A program made the translations under genes and the position numbers. This document shows, piece after piece, positions 8,217 to 16,225 of a DNA stretch of 64,000 nt. The stretch spans positions 62,001 to 126,000 of the forward strand of contig NZ_BMMB01000009.1 of NCBI RefSeq assembly GCF_014645615.1, given 5' to 3'. Position 1 is the stretch's first letter; every line of letters starts with the position of its first letter. Origin of the DNA: Paenibacillus hunanensis (GTDB lineage Bacteria > Bacillota > Bacilli > Paenibacillales > Paenibacillaceae). Under the pieces are notes generated by a model that was not told the origin of the DNA, ran no database searches, and worked only from the letters and a program-made list of their open reading frames with translations.

Positions 8217-8414
8217 ATGCATTTTTGGGAAACTGCTGATATTTCGTTGCCCTTTTATGTACTGATGTTTTTGTTTGCCCTGATTATTGTGCCATTGTTC
8301 AGTCTTGGTGTATTTAATTTTTCGCAAGCGAAGCGCAAAAAAGGGATTTCCCTATTAATGGCCGGCTTTGGAATTTTTCTAGTTTTTCAGGCGATATCGA
8401 ATGTCTGGTTTTAG
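8217..8414 (+). CDS. Small membrane protein, two predicted TM segments
   Basis: I do not recognise this family. The 65-residue protein has TM1 at about 12-33 (LPFYVLMFLFALIIVPLFSL). A basic loop AKRKKG follows (38-43), and TM2 is at about 44-62 (ISLLMAGFGIFLVFQAIS). The basic loop predicts cytoplasmic positioning of the loop. GGAGAG lies nine bases before the ATG, and a terminator follows, so expression as a separate transcript is likely. Proteins of this size can be regulators of larger membrane complexes, but nothing in the context indicates a partner. Confidence 0.6.
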   Translation: MHFWETADISLPFYVLMFLFALIIVPLFSLGVFNFSQAKRKKGISLLMAGFGIFLVFQAISNVWF

Positions 8415-8468
8415 CACCACATCATAGGCACCAGTGAATCGATATGTCTTATCGATTCAAGTATAATA

Positions 8469-8503
8469 AAGCCAGTAACTCTTTGCGGAGCTACTGGTTT
8501 TAT
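8469..8503 (+). terminator. Terminator of the small membrane protein gene
   Basis: AAGCCAGTAACTC pairs with GAGCTACTGGTTT across a TTTGCG loop, followed by TTATTTGTG. One internal mismatch. Confidence 0.75.
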
Positions 8504-8601
8504 TTGTGTATCTTTATAGATGGAACTTTTTTTAGTTTATAGGTCTAGCTTTCTATAGAACGATCCTACTACGATCTAATACATAACGAAGGAGAACGAA
8601 T

Positions 8602-9705
8602 ATGAATCTTCATGCCGTATCTTTACCACAGCTACAGCCAAGCCCGGGAAACCTGGTGGCTCTGTGTGTACTACCATCCTTCACAGCAGAACAACCGTTA
8701 TTGTTGGCTTTAAACACGGATGCAGAGCTATGGAAAATTGAACTGCTAACGGGTATGACTCGACAGTTAGCTACGATCCAATTACCGGAATGGGAGCCTG
8801 ATCATCCTGTGCAATTGATTGTTAGTCCTTGCGGTCGCTTTGCTGGTATATCGAACCGATTTGGCAAATATGCAATTATTGTCGAACTTACCTCAGGTAC
8901 AACGATACTCACACTTGAACGAGGGGAGTATCATTATGATAAATCCACTTATCCGCTTGCTTTTATTAGACTAAACAACCAGCTGCTACTAGCTCATGGT
9001 ACAGACTGGAATCGGCTGGAGCTGACCGCCCTTTTGCCAGAAATGAAACCGCTCAGTACACGAACCATTCCCAACCCTCAGGGCGAATCGGATGCGGAAA
9101 AGGCGCATTATTTAAACTATTTTCACGGGAAATTACATAGCTCTCCCAATGGAACCTTCCTTGCCGAAACAGGCTGGGTATGGGCTCCAGTTGGAGTAAC
9201 TCTTGTATGGAATAATAATGCATGGCTCGCCAATGTATGGGAATCCGAAGATGGGACATCACTTGATTCCGTCTGGCAACCGCTGATTGACTGGGATCTA
9301 CCTATGGTATGGCTGAATGATGAATTGCTAGCCATCTGGGGGAAGCTGGATGAAGATTTGCTGGATGAGGAAGATTGGGGAGAAGAAGGTACACAGTCGG
9401 TGATTATGATCTATAATGCAAAATTGCGCACTCGCCATACAGTCATTACAGGTGTCCCTGAATTTCAAACCCGCACCGATCTACCAGACGTATTTGTTCA
9501 TCCGCAGGCTCAGCTTGCTGCATCTTCTGATGGCAAACTATTCGCCTGGGGACGAGCTGTACCTCTACAGGTATGGAATCTTTCGACACAGCAGACGGAG
9601 CACCAGCAGTTAGACCATTCGATTCAACCTGATCTGTACCATGCAGAAACCGATCTGTTTCTCAAAATCGGTGCAGACTCTATTCAAGCATGGCGATACG
9701 AGTAG
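8602..9705 (+). CDS. Hypothetical cytoplasmic protein, possible beta-propeller
   Basis: I do not recognise this gene. The 367-residue protein has no signal peptide or membrane segment. It contains recurring short strand-like units, for example PLLLALNTDAELWKIELLTG, LIVSPCGRFAGISN, then LFAWGRAVPLQVWNLSTQ. Some end in W-x-L/I followed by TG or TQ, as in WD40-like or YncE-like propeller blades. An acidic segment (EDLLDEEDWGEEG, about 252-264) interrupts the middle. The ATG follows GAAGGAG. It is monocistronic, and its neighbours give no functional hint. The propeller assignment is a guess from repeat spacing. Confidence 0.6.
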   Translation: MNLHAVSLPQLQPSPGNLVALCVLPSFTAEQPLLLALNTDAELWKIELLTGMTRQLATIQLPEWEPDHPVQLIVSPCGRFAGISNRFGKYAIIVELTSGTTILTLERGEYHYDKSTYPLAFIRLNNQLLLAHGTDWNRLELTALLPEMKPLSTRTIPNPQGESDAEKAHYLNYFHGKLHSSPNGTFLAETGWVWAPVGVTLVWNNNAWLANVWESEDGTSLDSVWQPLIDWDLPMVWLNDELLAIWGKLDEDLLDEEDWGEEGTQSVIMIYNAKLRTRHTVITGVPEFQTRTDLPDVFVHPQAQLAASSDGKLFAWGRAVPLQVWNLSTQQTEHQQLDHSIQPDLYHAETDLFLKIGADSIQAWRYE

Positions 9706-9800
9706 CTGCCATTTGTGATAAAGCATTAGCTTGAATTGAATGGTTAGAACAGAAACGATGGTTAGACAAAGATACAGCCTCGTCAGCGAATAGGGTATTT

Positions 9801-9850
9801 GCTTTTTAGCTTTTTAGCTTTTTAGCTTTTTAGCTTTTTAGCTTTTTAGC
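9801..9850. repeat. Octanucleotide tandem repeat, 6.25 copies of GCTTTTTA
   Basis: Six exact copies of the 8-mer GCTTTTTA plus GC, then degenerate AT-rich sequence. It lies 95 bp after the stop of the propeller-like gene and before the trxB terminator. Perfect copies suggest recent slippage. Confidence 0.95.
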
Positions 9851-9951
9851 ACTTTATTTTTTACGTATTTTAGTATTTTAGTTTTTTGGTCTCTTGCTTC
9901 CTCTCGTTTCTATACCTTGCTTTGCTATAACGTTTAACTATCAACAACATC

Positions 9952-10022
9952 AAAAATGCACTCCTCCATACCTATTCATTTCCCTAAAAGGGCTTTGAAT
10001 AGACATGGGAAGAGTGCATTTT
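9952..10022. terminator. Bidirectional terminator between the propeller-like gene and trxB
   Basis: Outer arms AAAATGCACTC (9953-9963) and GAGTGCATTTT (10012-10022), with an inner CCTATTCA.../TGAATAG stem. A-run on the left and T-run on the right let it serve both convergent genes. Confidence 0.85.
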
Positions 10023-10095
10023 ATATCGAAAATATATAGGAAGTTCTACACGTCATACGCGTATTCGTTTTGGGTCATAGGGTCAATTTACGAAC

Positions 10096-11037
10096 TTACA
10101 GCGTTACCGCCGCATGCTCCGCTGCTTCAATGAATTTCTCTGCATCCATCGCTGCCATACAGCCGCTGCCTGCTGCGGTGATCGCTTGGCGGTAGCGTGT
10201 ATCCTGTACGTCACCACAAGCGAATACGCCAGGGATGTTCGTTTCGGATGTGCCTGGGTGGGTCATGATGTAGCCGTTCTCGTCTGTAGTGATCTGTCCG
10301 CCGAGGAATCCGGTGTTAGGATGGTGACCGATCGCTACGAATACACCGTGAGCTTCGATCACTTCTTCTTCGCCAGTCTCGTTGTTCAGTACTTTCAAGC
10401 CAGTCACGCCGAGTGGGCCTGCTACGACTTCCAATGGCGTGCGGTTAAGCGCCCATTCGATTTTGTCGTTCGCACGTGCGCGATCCTGCATGATTTTGGA
10501 TGCACGTAGCTCTTCACGACGGTGAACCAGCGTTACTTTTGATGCAAAACGAGTCAGGAAGCTTGCTTCCTCCAATGCCGAGTCGCCGCCGCCGACAACG
10601 ATGATTTCTTTATTACGGAAAAAGAAGCCGTCACAGGTTGCGCAGGTGCTGACACCACGACCGATATTGTCCTGCTCGTTCGGGATACCGAGATATTTGG
10701 CAGTAGCGCCTGTGGAGATGATCAGTGTCTCCGTTACGATCTCGCCCTTACCTTCTACTTGCAGCTTGAATGGACGCTGGGACATATCTACATTATCCAC
10801 CCAGCCTGTATAAAAGGTAGCGCCAAAGCGTTCTGCCTGTTTACGCATATTGTCCATCAGCTCTGGACCCATAATACCATCTGGGAAACCAGGGAAGTTC
10901 TCGACTTCAGTTGTCGTTGTCAGCTGACCGCCTGGCTGAGGGCCTTCGATCACGAGCGGGCTCATATTCGCGCGTGCCAGATAGATCGCCGCAGTCAGTC
11001 CAGCAGGACCAGTTCCGATAATTACTGATTTATACAT
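10096..11037 (-). CDS. trxB: Thioredoxin reductase (NADPH)
   Basis: This 313-residue low-molecular-weight flavoprotein reduces thioredoxin with NADPH. It shows the FAD-binding GTGPAGLTAAIYLAR (8-22), the redox pair Cys132/Cys135 in TCATCDG, the NADPH-binding GGGDSALEEASFL (around 153) and the C-terminal FAD motif GVFACGDVQD (around 274). The length matches bacterial TrxB (310-320). An in-frame ATG 15 bases upstream overlaps the Shine-Dalgarno sequence; the chosen ATG has GGAGG eight bases before it. The leader contains a fragment of the dispersed palindromic element found elsewhere in the window. It is monocistronic here, and a bidirectional terminator follows. Confidence 0.97.
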   Translation of the reverse strand: MYKSVIIGTGPAGLTAAIYLARANMSPLVIEGPQPGGQLTTTTEVENFPGFPDGIMGPELMDNMRKQAERFGATFYTGWVDNVDMSQRPFKLQVEGKGEIVTETLIISTGATAKYLGIPNEQDNIGRGVSTCATCDGFFFRNKEIIVVGGGDSALEEASFLTRFASKVTLVHRREELRASKIMQDRARANDKIEWALNRTPLEVVAGPLGVTGLKVLNNETGEEEVIEAHGVFVAIGHHPNTGFLGGQITTDENGYIMTHPGTSETNIPGVFACGDVQDTRYRQAITAAGSGCMAAMDAEKFIEAAEHAAVTL

Positions 11038-11056
11038 AGTGTATTCCTCCATATGC

Positions 11057-11124
11057 GATAGTTTGCTTTGCCAAAATTGTTTTTCAGTTAACCTCGTCCT
11101 CGTGTTAGATAATCGCTAATCGTA
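11057..11124 (+). repeat. Degenerate fragment of the dispersed palindromic element, in the trxB leader
   Basis: Reading the plus strand, TTTGCTTTGCCAAAA, then TTTTCAGTTAACCTCGT, then CGTGTTAGATAATCGCTAAT follow in the same order as in the copy at 15739. There they read TTTGCTTCGCAAAAA, TTTTATTGAACCTCGT, CGTGTTAGGAGATCGCTAAC. Only the third and fourth hairpin modules are present. The fragment is within 20 bases of the trxB start. The remaining 400 bp to the ATPase gene hold no other clear signal. Confidence 0.6.
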
Positions 11125-11520
11125 GAACGATATCGTTTGAATACGTACAGGAATAAGTAAAATGCTTGAATCATTTATATAGCGGTGTGCTAGATCGTAT
11201 GAACCTGATGCACACATATCAAATATTATAAATTATATTGCATACAATTAATTCGCTTTGAAACTATTTATAGTATGCTTCTAATTGTACAGATAGTCAA
11301 ATGAAATTTTGATGAAACGCCGAATCGCTATTTCACGACTGCGGCGATAACATGAAAATGCGCCCACCATATCGTTTACAGTAGACGCATCTCGGGTTAA
11401 CGCTAGCAATTCATCGATTCCAGCTCGTTTAGCCAAGCAAGTCTAATCATTTTCTTCATCTATACAAGCCTGTAAAAGCTCATTCGCCTATCCTGCCTCT
11501 GTAATCATAAGCCTGGTGCA

Positions 11521-13488
11521 TCAGCGCGCACGCAATAAACGTAAACCATTCAAAATGACCAGAATCGTACTCCCTTCATGTCCTACTACACCGAGTGGCA
11601 AAGCGAGATTATCCGCAAAGTTACCGATAATGAGCAGCGTAATGACGCTCAGTGCAAAGATCATATTCTGACGCACGATGCTTCGTGCGCGGCGTGCCAG
11701 ACGAATCGTAGCTGCAATCTGTTCAATGCCATCATTCATCAGCACCACATCTGCCACTTCCAGTGCGGCACCACTACCCTTCATGCCCATCCCTAGCCCA
11801 ACAGTAGCCGCGGCGAGTGCAGGGGCATCGTTCACTCCATCGCCTACCATCACCACATGACCGTACCGTTCTCGCAGCTCCTGAATACGTGCGACCTTAT
11901 CCTCTGGCAGCAGACCTGCATAGATATGATCGACTCCTGCGGCATGTCCGATCGCTTCCGCTACGGCTGGACGATCTCCGGTTAGCATCGCTACCTGAAT
12001 ACCAAGCTGCTGAAGCTGATGAACAGCCTCCTGCGCCTGTGGACGTAGCTCATCACGAATGGCGATCAATGCCACCATCTGCTCGTCTCGTAGCATCAGC
12101 GAAACGGTCTTGCCTTCGGCTTCCAGCTCGGCGCGGCGACGTACCCACTCTATATCCGCAGCGGGCTGATCGAGCAGATCGGCTCGACCTATTTTCCATT
12201 GATGACCGTTCCATTCTCCGGCGATCCCCCAGCCGGTGATCGCTTTCACCTGCTCCAGCTCGTATGGCTGAATGCCACGCTCAGTGCTATATTGCACAAT
12301 CGCGCGTGCAAGTGGATGTCCCGATATCGCTTCAAGCCCGGCTGCAATCGCCAGCAACTGCTCCTGCTCGCCTGCTTCTGCTGCATCGGTCATCAGCCAA
12401 TCGGTCACCACCGGCTCGCCAAGTGTTAACGTTCCTGTTTTATCAAAGGCAACCACAGCGGTCATGCTCATATTTTCCACATGGACACCGCTTTTGAATA
12501 ACACGCCATGACGAGCGCGATTGGAGATCGCTGACAGCATAACCGGCATGATCGAAGACACCAGCGCACACGGCGAAGCGACCACAAGAAAGACCATCGC
12601 TTTATAAAAGCTATCTCCCCAGCTCCAGCCCGGCAACAGAGGCAGTAGTGCAATCAGCAGCACCGTTACCACAACGACGATGCGCGCATATAGGGACTCG
12701 AATCGTTTGATAAAACGCTGGGAGGCAGGCACTTCGGTTTGTGCAGATTCGACCATTTTAATAATTTTGGCAAATACCGTACCTTCTGCGGATTGGGTAA
12801 CCTCGATATATAACGCACCCTCGCCATTGATCGTACCTGTAAATACTTCATCACCGGACGACTTGGAGACAGGCAGCGACTCTCCTGTAATCGATGCCTG
12901 ATTGACTGCCGATTGACCACGTACAACCGTACCATCCGCTGGAATCAGCTCGCCTGGCTTCACCATCACCAGATCACCTACGCGAAGCTGTTCAATCGCG
13001 ACATGCTCGACTTTGCCGTCACGCATGCGCAGGGCGGTCTCCGGCTTGAGTGACAGCAATGCTGAAATATCCTTGCCACTACGCTCATTCGTATAGCTCT
13101 CCAGCGCTCCGCTCAATGCGAAAATAAAGATCAGCATCGCGCCCTCATTCCAGTACCCGATCGCGGCTGCACCCATCGCAGCGGCAATCATCAGCAGATT
13201 CACATCCAGATCACGCTCATGAATGAGTGTCTCTACACCCTCACGCGCCTTCTGCCAGCCGCCGATTCCATAGGCAAGAATGTACAATACTACCGATAGG
13301 ATGCCCGGGCCTTCTGTGGAGGATAGCAGCCAGGCGAGCAGCATCAATGCCCCACTGCCGAGTGCTGCCTGCATTTCACGATTTTGGATGAATGCTTTGA
13401 GATTTTGACGTCCTTTGCCTCCGGGCGAAAATGGATTACGTCCCTGACGAGCTGTAGGCAGAGCTGGCATCATTTTGATTGGTTTCAT
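11521..13488 (-). CDS. pfeT: P1B-4-type metal-efflux ATPase (PfeT/CtpD-like)
   Basis: This 655-residue P-type ATPase carries TGES (around 201), the ion-path motif SPC (around 305-307, in VVASPCALVSS), the phosphorylation loop DKTGTLT (around 349) and MVGDGVNDAPALA. The last membrane region has HEGST (VVGHEGSTILVILNGL). SPC plus HEGST defines subgroup P1B-4, whose members export Fe(II), Co(II) or Zn(II). B. subtilis PfeT (formerly ZosA) is the nearest known type. There is no N-terminal metal-binding domain, as usual for this subgroup. The ATG was chosen over a GTG nine bases upstream because AAAGGA is correctly spaced only for the ATG. The promoter and two Fur-like boxes lie upstream, in line with iron or peroxide control. 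Confidence 0.85.
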   Translation of the reverse strand: MKPIKMMPALPTARQGRNPFSPGGKGRQNLKAFIQNREMQAALGSGALMLLAWLLSSTEGPGILSVVLYILAYGIGGWQKAREGVETLIHERDLDVNLLMIAAAMGAAAIGYWNEGAMLIFIFALSGALESYTNERSGKDISALLSLKPETALRMRDGKVEHVAIEQLRVGDLVMVKPGELIPADGTVVRGQSAVNQASITGESLPVSKSSGDEVFTGTINGEGALYIEVTQSAEGTVFAKIIKMVESAQTEVPASQRFIKRFESLYARIVVVVTVLLIALLPLLPGWSWGDSFYKAMVFLVVASPCALVSSIMPVMLSAISNRARHGVLFKSGVHVENMSMTAVVAFDKTGTLTLGEPVVTDWLMTDAAEAGEQEQLLAIAAGLEAISGHPLARAIVQYSTERGIQPYELEQVKAITGWGIAGEWNGHQWKIGRADLLDQPAADIEWVRRRAELEAEGKTVSLMLRDEQMVALIAIRDELRPQAQEAVHQLQQLGIQVAMLTGDRPAVAEAIGHAAGVDHIYAGLLPEDKVARIQELRERYGHVVMVGDGVNDAPALAAATVGLGMGMKGSGAALEVADVVLMNDGIEQIAATIRLARRARSIVRQNMIFALSVITLLIIGNFADNLALPLGVVGHEGSTILVILNGLRLLRAR

Positions 13489-13586
13489 TCGATTCACGTT
13501 CCTTTCGCTATACGCTAAATAAGATAGGTTGCTGCGTAAAATTCCCTTTTCATTGCAATCCGTATGAGGAGATTGCCAACACTAAT

Positions 13587-13601
13587 TGAGAATGACTCAC
13601 A
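13587..13601. promoter_or_regulatory. Weak Fur/PerR-like box 1 upstream of the ATPase gene
   Basis: TGAGAATGACTCACA keeps 10 of 14 positions of the 7-1-7 Fur consensus TGATAATNATTATCA. It starts with TTGAGAATGA, the same ten bases as box 2, 78 bp away. Confidence 0.4.
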
Positions 13602-13623
13602 TTATTAATGCCCTTAAAACAGC

Positions 13624-13657
13624 TCATGCTGCTTCGGGTAGCCCCAAAGCAGCATGA
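13624..13657. other. Hairpin between the two Fur-like boxes
   Basis: TCATGCTGCTT (13624-13634) pairs perfectly with AAGCAGCATGA (13647-13657), loop CGGGTAGCCCCA. It would lie in the 5' leader of the ATPase mRNA if transcription starts at the promoter at 13727. There is no T-run directly after it on the minus strand. It could act in attenuation or as a roadblock. Confidence 0.5.
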
Positions 13658-13664
13658 TTGGTAT

Positions 13665-13679
13665 TGAGAATGATATTCA
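13665..13679. promoter_or_regulatory. Fur/PerR-like box 2 upstream of the ATPase gene
   Basis: TGAGAATGATATTCA fits the 7-1-7 Fur consensus TGATAATNATTATCA at about 11 to 12 of 14 positions. It lies about 50 bp downstream of the predicted -10 box. Confidence 0.5.
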
Positions 13680-13726
13680 TTTTTGACTCGCTACAATTAT
13701 TTTTACCTAGACCAACTTTTGATTAG

Positions 13727-13755
13727 ATTATAATTGTTCGCTCTATAAAAGTAAA
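13727..13755 (-). promoter_or_regulatory. Predicted promoter of the ATPase gene
   Basis: On the minus strand TTTACT (-35, 13750-13755) is 17 bp from a perfect TATAAT (-10, 13727-13732). It overlaps the T-run of the upstream SDR operon terminator. Confidence 0.6.
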
Positions 13756-13812
13756 GCACCTTCTGCCCACAAACTCGTCTTTTTTAGACATTGTTTGTAG
13801 GTGGAAGGTGCT
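13755..13812 (-). terminator. Terminator of the SDR/sugar isomerase operon
   Basis: AGCACCTTC...CCCACAAAC (13755-13774) pairs with GTTTGT..GTGGAAGGTGCT (13793-13812). TTTACTTTT follows on the minus strand and doubles as the -35 region of the ATPase promoter. Confidence 0.8.
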
Positions 13813-13894
13813 GTATCTTTATTTTGATGAAGATGGTTTACCTTTATCATTGGATGGAGAGGATTCGTTGCCTATAGGTAGCGCTCGCGCCGCA

Positions 13895-14710
13895 CTAGGG
13901 CTTATCTACTCGTCCCCAGCCGTAACCCGCTTCCTCGGACACATCCTCTGGCATTCCCGGTAAAATAAGTCCTCCATCGACACGCAGATTAATGCCTGTA
14001 ATATAGGAAGCTTCATCCGATGCTAACCATGCTACCGCTTCGCCGATATCGCGAGGTGTACCCATCCGTCCGAGCGGAATCTTTTTGCCAAGTGGTTCAG
14101 TCAGGGCATTCCGATCCAGTCGATTCACGGTAGCACCGGGTGCAACGCAATTAACACGTATGCCATGTGGTGCAAGCTCCAGCGCAAGCGAGCCAGTAGA
14201 ACGGATCAGAGCCGCTTTCATTCCTCCATAGATGCTATCATCTGGATACGCACGCTCACCGCGCGAAGACGTAATATGCACGATATTACCGGGCATCTTG
14301 CGCTCGATCATCGCCTGCGCTGCATACTTCGCTGCTAGCATCGGTGCACGATAATTAAGCTCCAGCATCCAGTTGATATCTTCTTCCTCCAGCTCTAGCA
14401 GCGGCTTACGCGTGCTTCCACCTGCATTGTTCACAAGCAGATCGATACGGTCAAAATGCTCTACCGTTTCGCGCACGGTTCGCTCGACCTCTCCAGGCTG
14501 GGTCAGATCGCTCTGGATAACGAACGGTGCAGCGCCATAAGTATGGGTTAATTCCTCCACAACCTGCTCCAGCTCTTCGCTGTCCGATTTATAGCTGATT
14601 GCCAACCGATAGCCCTTCTGAGCAAGCACGCTGGCGATCCCTCTGCCGATTCCAATGCCTGCACCTGTAACGAGCGCAACCTTGCGATGCTCTTGTAGTA
14701 CATTGCCCAT
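13895..14710 (-). CDS. SDR-family oxidoreductase
   Basis: This 271-residue short-chain dehydrogenase has a Rossmann NAD(P) motif TGAGIGIGRG (around 16-25), the NNAGG motif (around 95) and a catalytic Ser-Tyr-Lys set (ITSSRG, then YGGMK). It has the C-terminal INLRVDGG segment. It resembles glucose 1-dehydrogenase/FabG-type enzymes; the substrate is unknown. An in-frame ATG 28 codons upstream is rejected because AAAGGGG lies ten bases before the chosen ATG and the family starts here. It follows the sugar isomerase-like gene by 98 bp on the same strand. This suggests a two-step conversion of a sugar or sugar acid. Confidence 0.8.
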   Translation of the reverse strand: MGNVLQEHRKVALVTGAGIGIGRGIASVLAQKGYRLAISYKSDSEELEQVVEELTHTYGAAPFVIQSDLTQPGEVERTVRETVEHFDRIDLLVNNAGGSTRKPLLELEEEDINWMLELNYRAPMLAAKYAAQAMIERKMPGNIVHITSSRGERAYPDDSIYGGMKAALIRSTGSLALELAPHGIRVNCVAPGATVNRLDRNALTEPLGKKIPLGRMGTPRDIGEAVAWLASDEASYITGINLRVDGGLILPGMPEDVSEEAGYGWGRVDKP

Positions 14711-14808
14711 GATCGGAATGCCCCTTTCACTTTTCATAGAAATGGTATGGGCATCATTACCCGTCAATGCGAATGATACATCCTTTGTATGCAAGATGAC
14801 GCAAACTT

Positions 14809-15672
14809 TTATGAGCCCTGTCTCAAACGCTGCTCAGTCTGCTGCCAGATCTGGCGCATATACAGGGAAGCCTCTGGCAATTGCTCGCTTACTACGCCCT
14901 CAAGCGAGATATCGATATGAGGCTTGTACTGCTGAAGCAGCTCGAAAAAGGTTGGATAATCGAGCATACCTGTGCCTGCTATGCATTCCACCTTGGAACC
15001 ATCGGCTGCCATCTGAATATCCTTGGCATGAATGAGAATGATACGATCAGCCAGTAGCTCAAATACATTTCGCAAAAAGCCCTGCTGATCGGCTACATAT
15101 TCTGGCTTCATCATATTACACGGATCAAAGAGCATCCCGATTGCTGATGAAGGCACCTCCTCCATTAGCCGTACCATCGCCTCAGCGTTATGCACGGTGT
15201 GAACCGCAACTGGCTCAATCGCCATATGCACGCCCCATTTATCCGCTTCCTCGGCTAGCTCGGCTACGGTATCGCGGAGTGTGTTCCAGCCTTTTTCCCT
15301 ATAATGCTCCGGGTCGGAATGCTGATACGTATCCAGCGAGCCGGTCTCCGTTGCTACCATACTACAGCCAAAATCACGAGCATACCGCAAATGCTCCTTA
15401 AATCGAGCAATCTCCTGCTTACGCGCTTCACGATCAGGATGCACGGGATTGATATAGCAGCCCAGCACGGCAATACGTACGCCCTGACGATCAAATTGCT
15501 CGGCGATATAATTGCCCATGCCGGGACTAAGTCTGCCATTACGTGTGTCGATATCAGAAATGGCTTTGGCGAGTGCTAGCTGAACGCCGGTGAAGCCGCC
15601 AGCGGCTACGCGTGCAGCCAGATCAGCGACGGGTTGTTTGCCATAGATATGAGAAAGTACGGATTGTTTCAT
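14809..15672 (-). CDS. Sugar phosphate isomerase/epimerase (AP-endonuclease-2 TIM-barrel family)
   Basis: This 287-residue soluble protein is of the xylose-isomerase-like TIM-barrel family (IolE, IolI, UxaE-like). Metal ligands are indicated by the Glu in MAIEPVAVH (around 151), the Asp/His region MLFDPCNMM (around 185), IILIHAKDIQ (around 217) and DISLEGVV (around 255). Family members isomerise or epimerise keto-sugars or inositol derivatives; the substrate here is not known. The ATG follows GAGGTG. It is the promoter-proximal gene of a pair with the SDR. A complete copy of the dispersed palindromic element lies 66 bp upstream, within its 5' region. Confidence 0.8.
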   Translation of the reverse strand: MKQSVLSHIYGKQPVADLAARVAAGGFTGVQLALAKAISDIDTRNGRLSPGMGNYIAEQFDRQGVRIAVLGCYINPVHPDREARKQEIARFKEHLRYARDFGCSMVATETGSLDTYQHSDPEHYREKGWNTLRDTVAELAEEADKWGVHMAIEPVAVHTVHNAEAMVRLMEEVPSSAIGMLFDPCNMMKPEYVADQQGFLRNVFELLADRIILIHAKDIQMAADGSKVECIAGTGMLDYPTFFELLQQYKPHIDISLEGVVSEQLPEASLYMRQIWQQTEQRLRQGS

Positions 15673-15738
15673 TAGTGCACCTCGTTTTCAATTAGATGGT
15701 TGTGAGGTATATGCAAACTTATACGTTATGGGCGGACA

Positions 15739-15935
15739 CCACTCCGGGAAGGAATAAGGGGACGGACTCAGTGGAGCCGCGGGAATCTTTTGGATGAGGA
15801 AAGAATGAAGATTCCCGCCCCTCCAAAGCTGTAAGATATTTTGCTTCGCAAAAATCACTTTTTATTGAACCTCGTGTTAGGAGATCGCTAACACTGTAAA
15901 TCGTCCTTTCCCTTATTTCCTTCCCTCCGTTCTGT
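15739..15935 (+). repeat. Dispersed palindromic element, copy 1 (full length)
   Basis: A segment of about 197 bp. Its ends, GGAAGGAATAAGGGG and CCCTTATTTCCTTCC, pair with each other. Inside are three hairpins. P2 is TGGAG..GCGGGAATCTT with AAGATTCCCGC..CTCCA (15772-15815). P3 is ATTTTG-CTTCG-CAAAA (around 15838). P4 is GTGTTAG-GAGATCG-CTAACAC (15874-15894). Copy 2 at 33001 has the same stems with different P2 and P4 loops. It has no coding potential. It could be a structured RNA or a mobile palindromic element. Confidence 0.9.
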
Positions 15936-15997
15936 GCGGCTCACATGTATACGAGTTTTCATATACCGCTTAGAGCAGGTTTAACGTTCGTTTATAA

Positions 15998-16032
15998 ATA
16001 AAGTGCAATGCACGATGTACATTGCACTTTAT
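15998..16032 (-). terminator. Terminator of kduD
   Basis: A perfect 13-base inverted repeat ATAAAGTGCAATG (15998-16010) / CATTGCACTTTAT (16020-16032), followed on the minus strand by TTATAAACG. It sits 190 bp past the kduD stop. Confidence 0.75.
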
Positions 16033-16225
16033 ATTTGATTTAGGCATTGTTATTAAAATCCTTGATATGCGTTGATGTGATTTAACGTGTTTTATAGGTT
16101 GAGGCTTGTTGGTAGATACTGTGGGTCGTTTTACATGATGTTTGGTCATTTTAGTATGAATGCGTTCGTACACGAACATTTCATTATATAGACCTGGATA
16201 CAGGTATAGATGTAGTCTTAATTGA

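Noticed and set aside
15739..15935. Dispersed element considered as a T-box or other known riboswitch
   Set aside because: I see neither the T-box core nor an aptamer consensus I know, and it is not placed consistently before one gene class. There is also no T-run after the outer stem.
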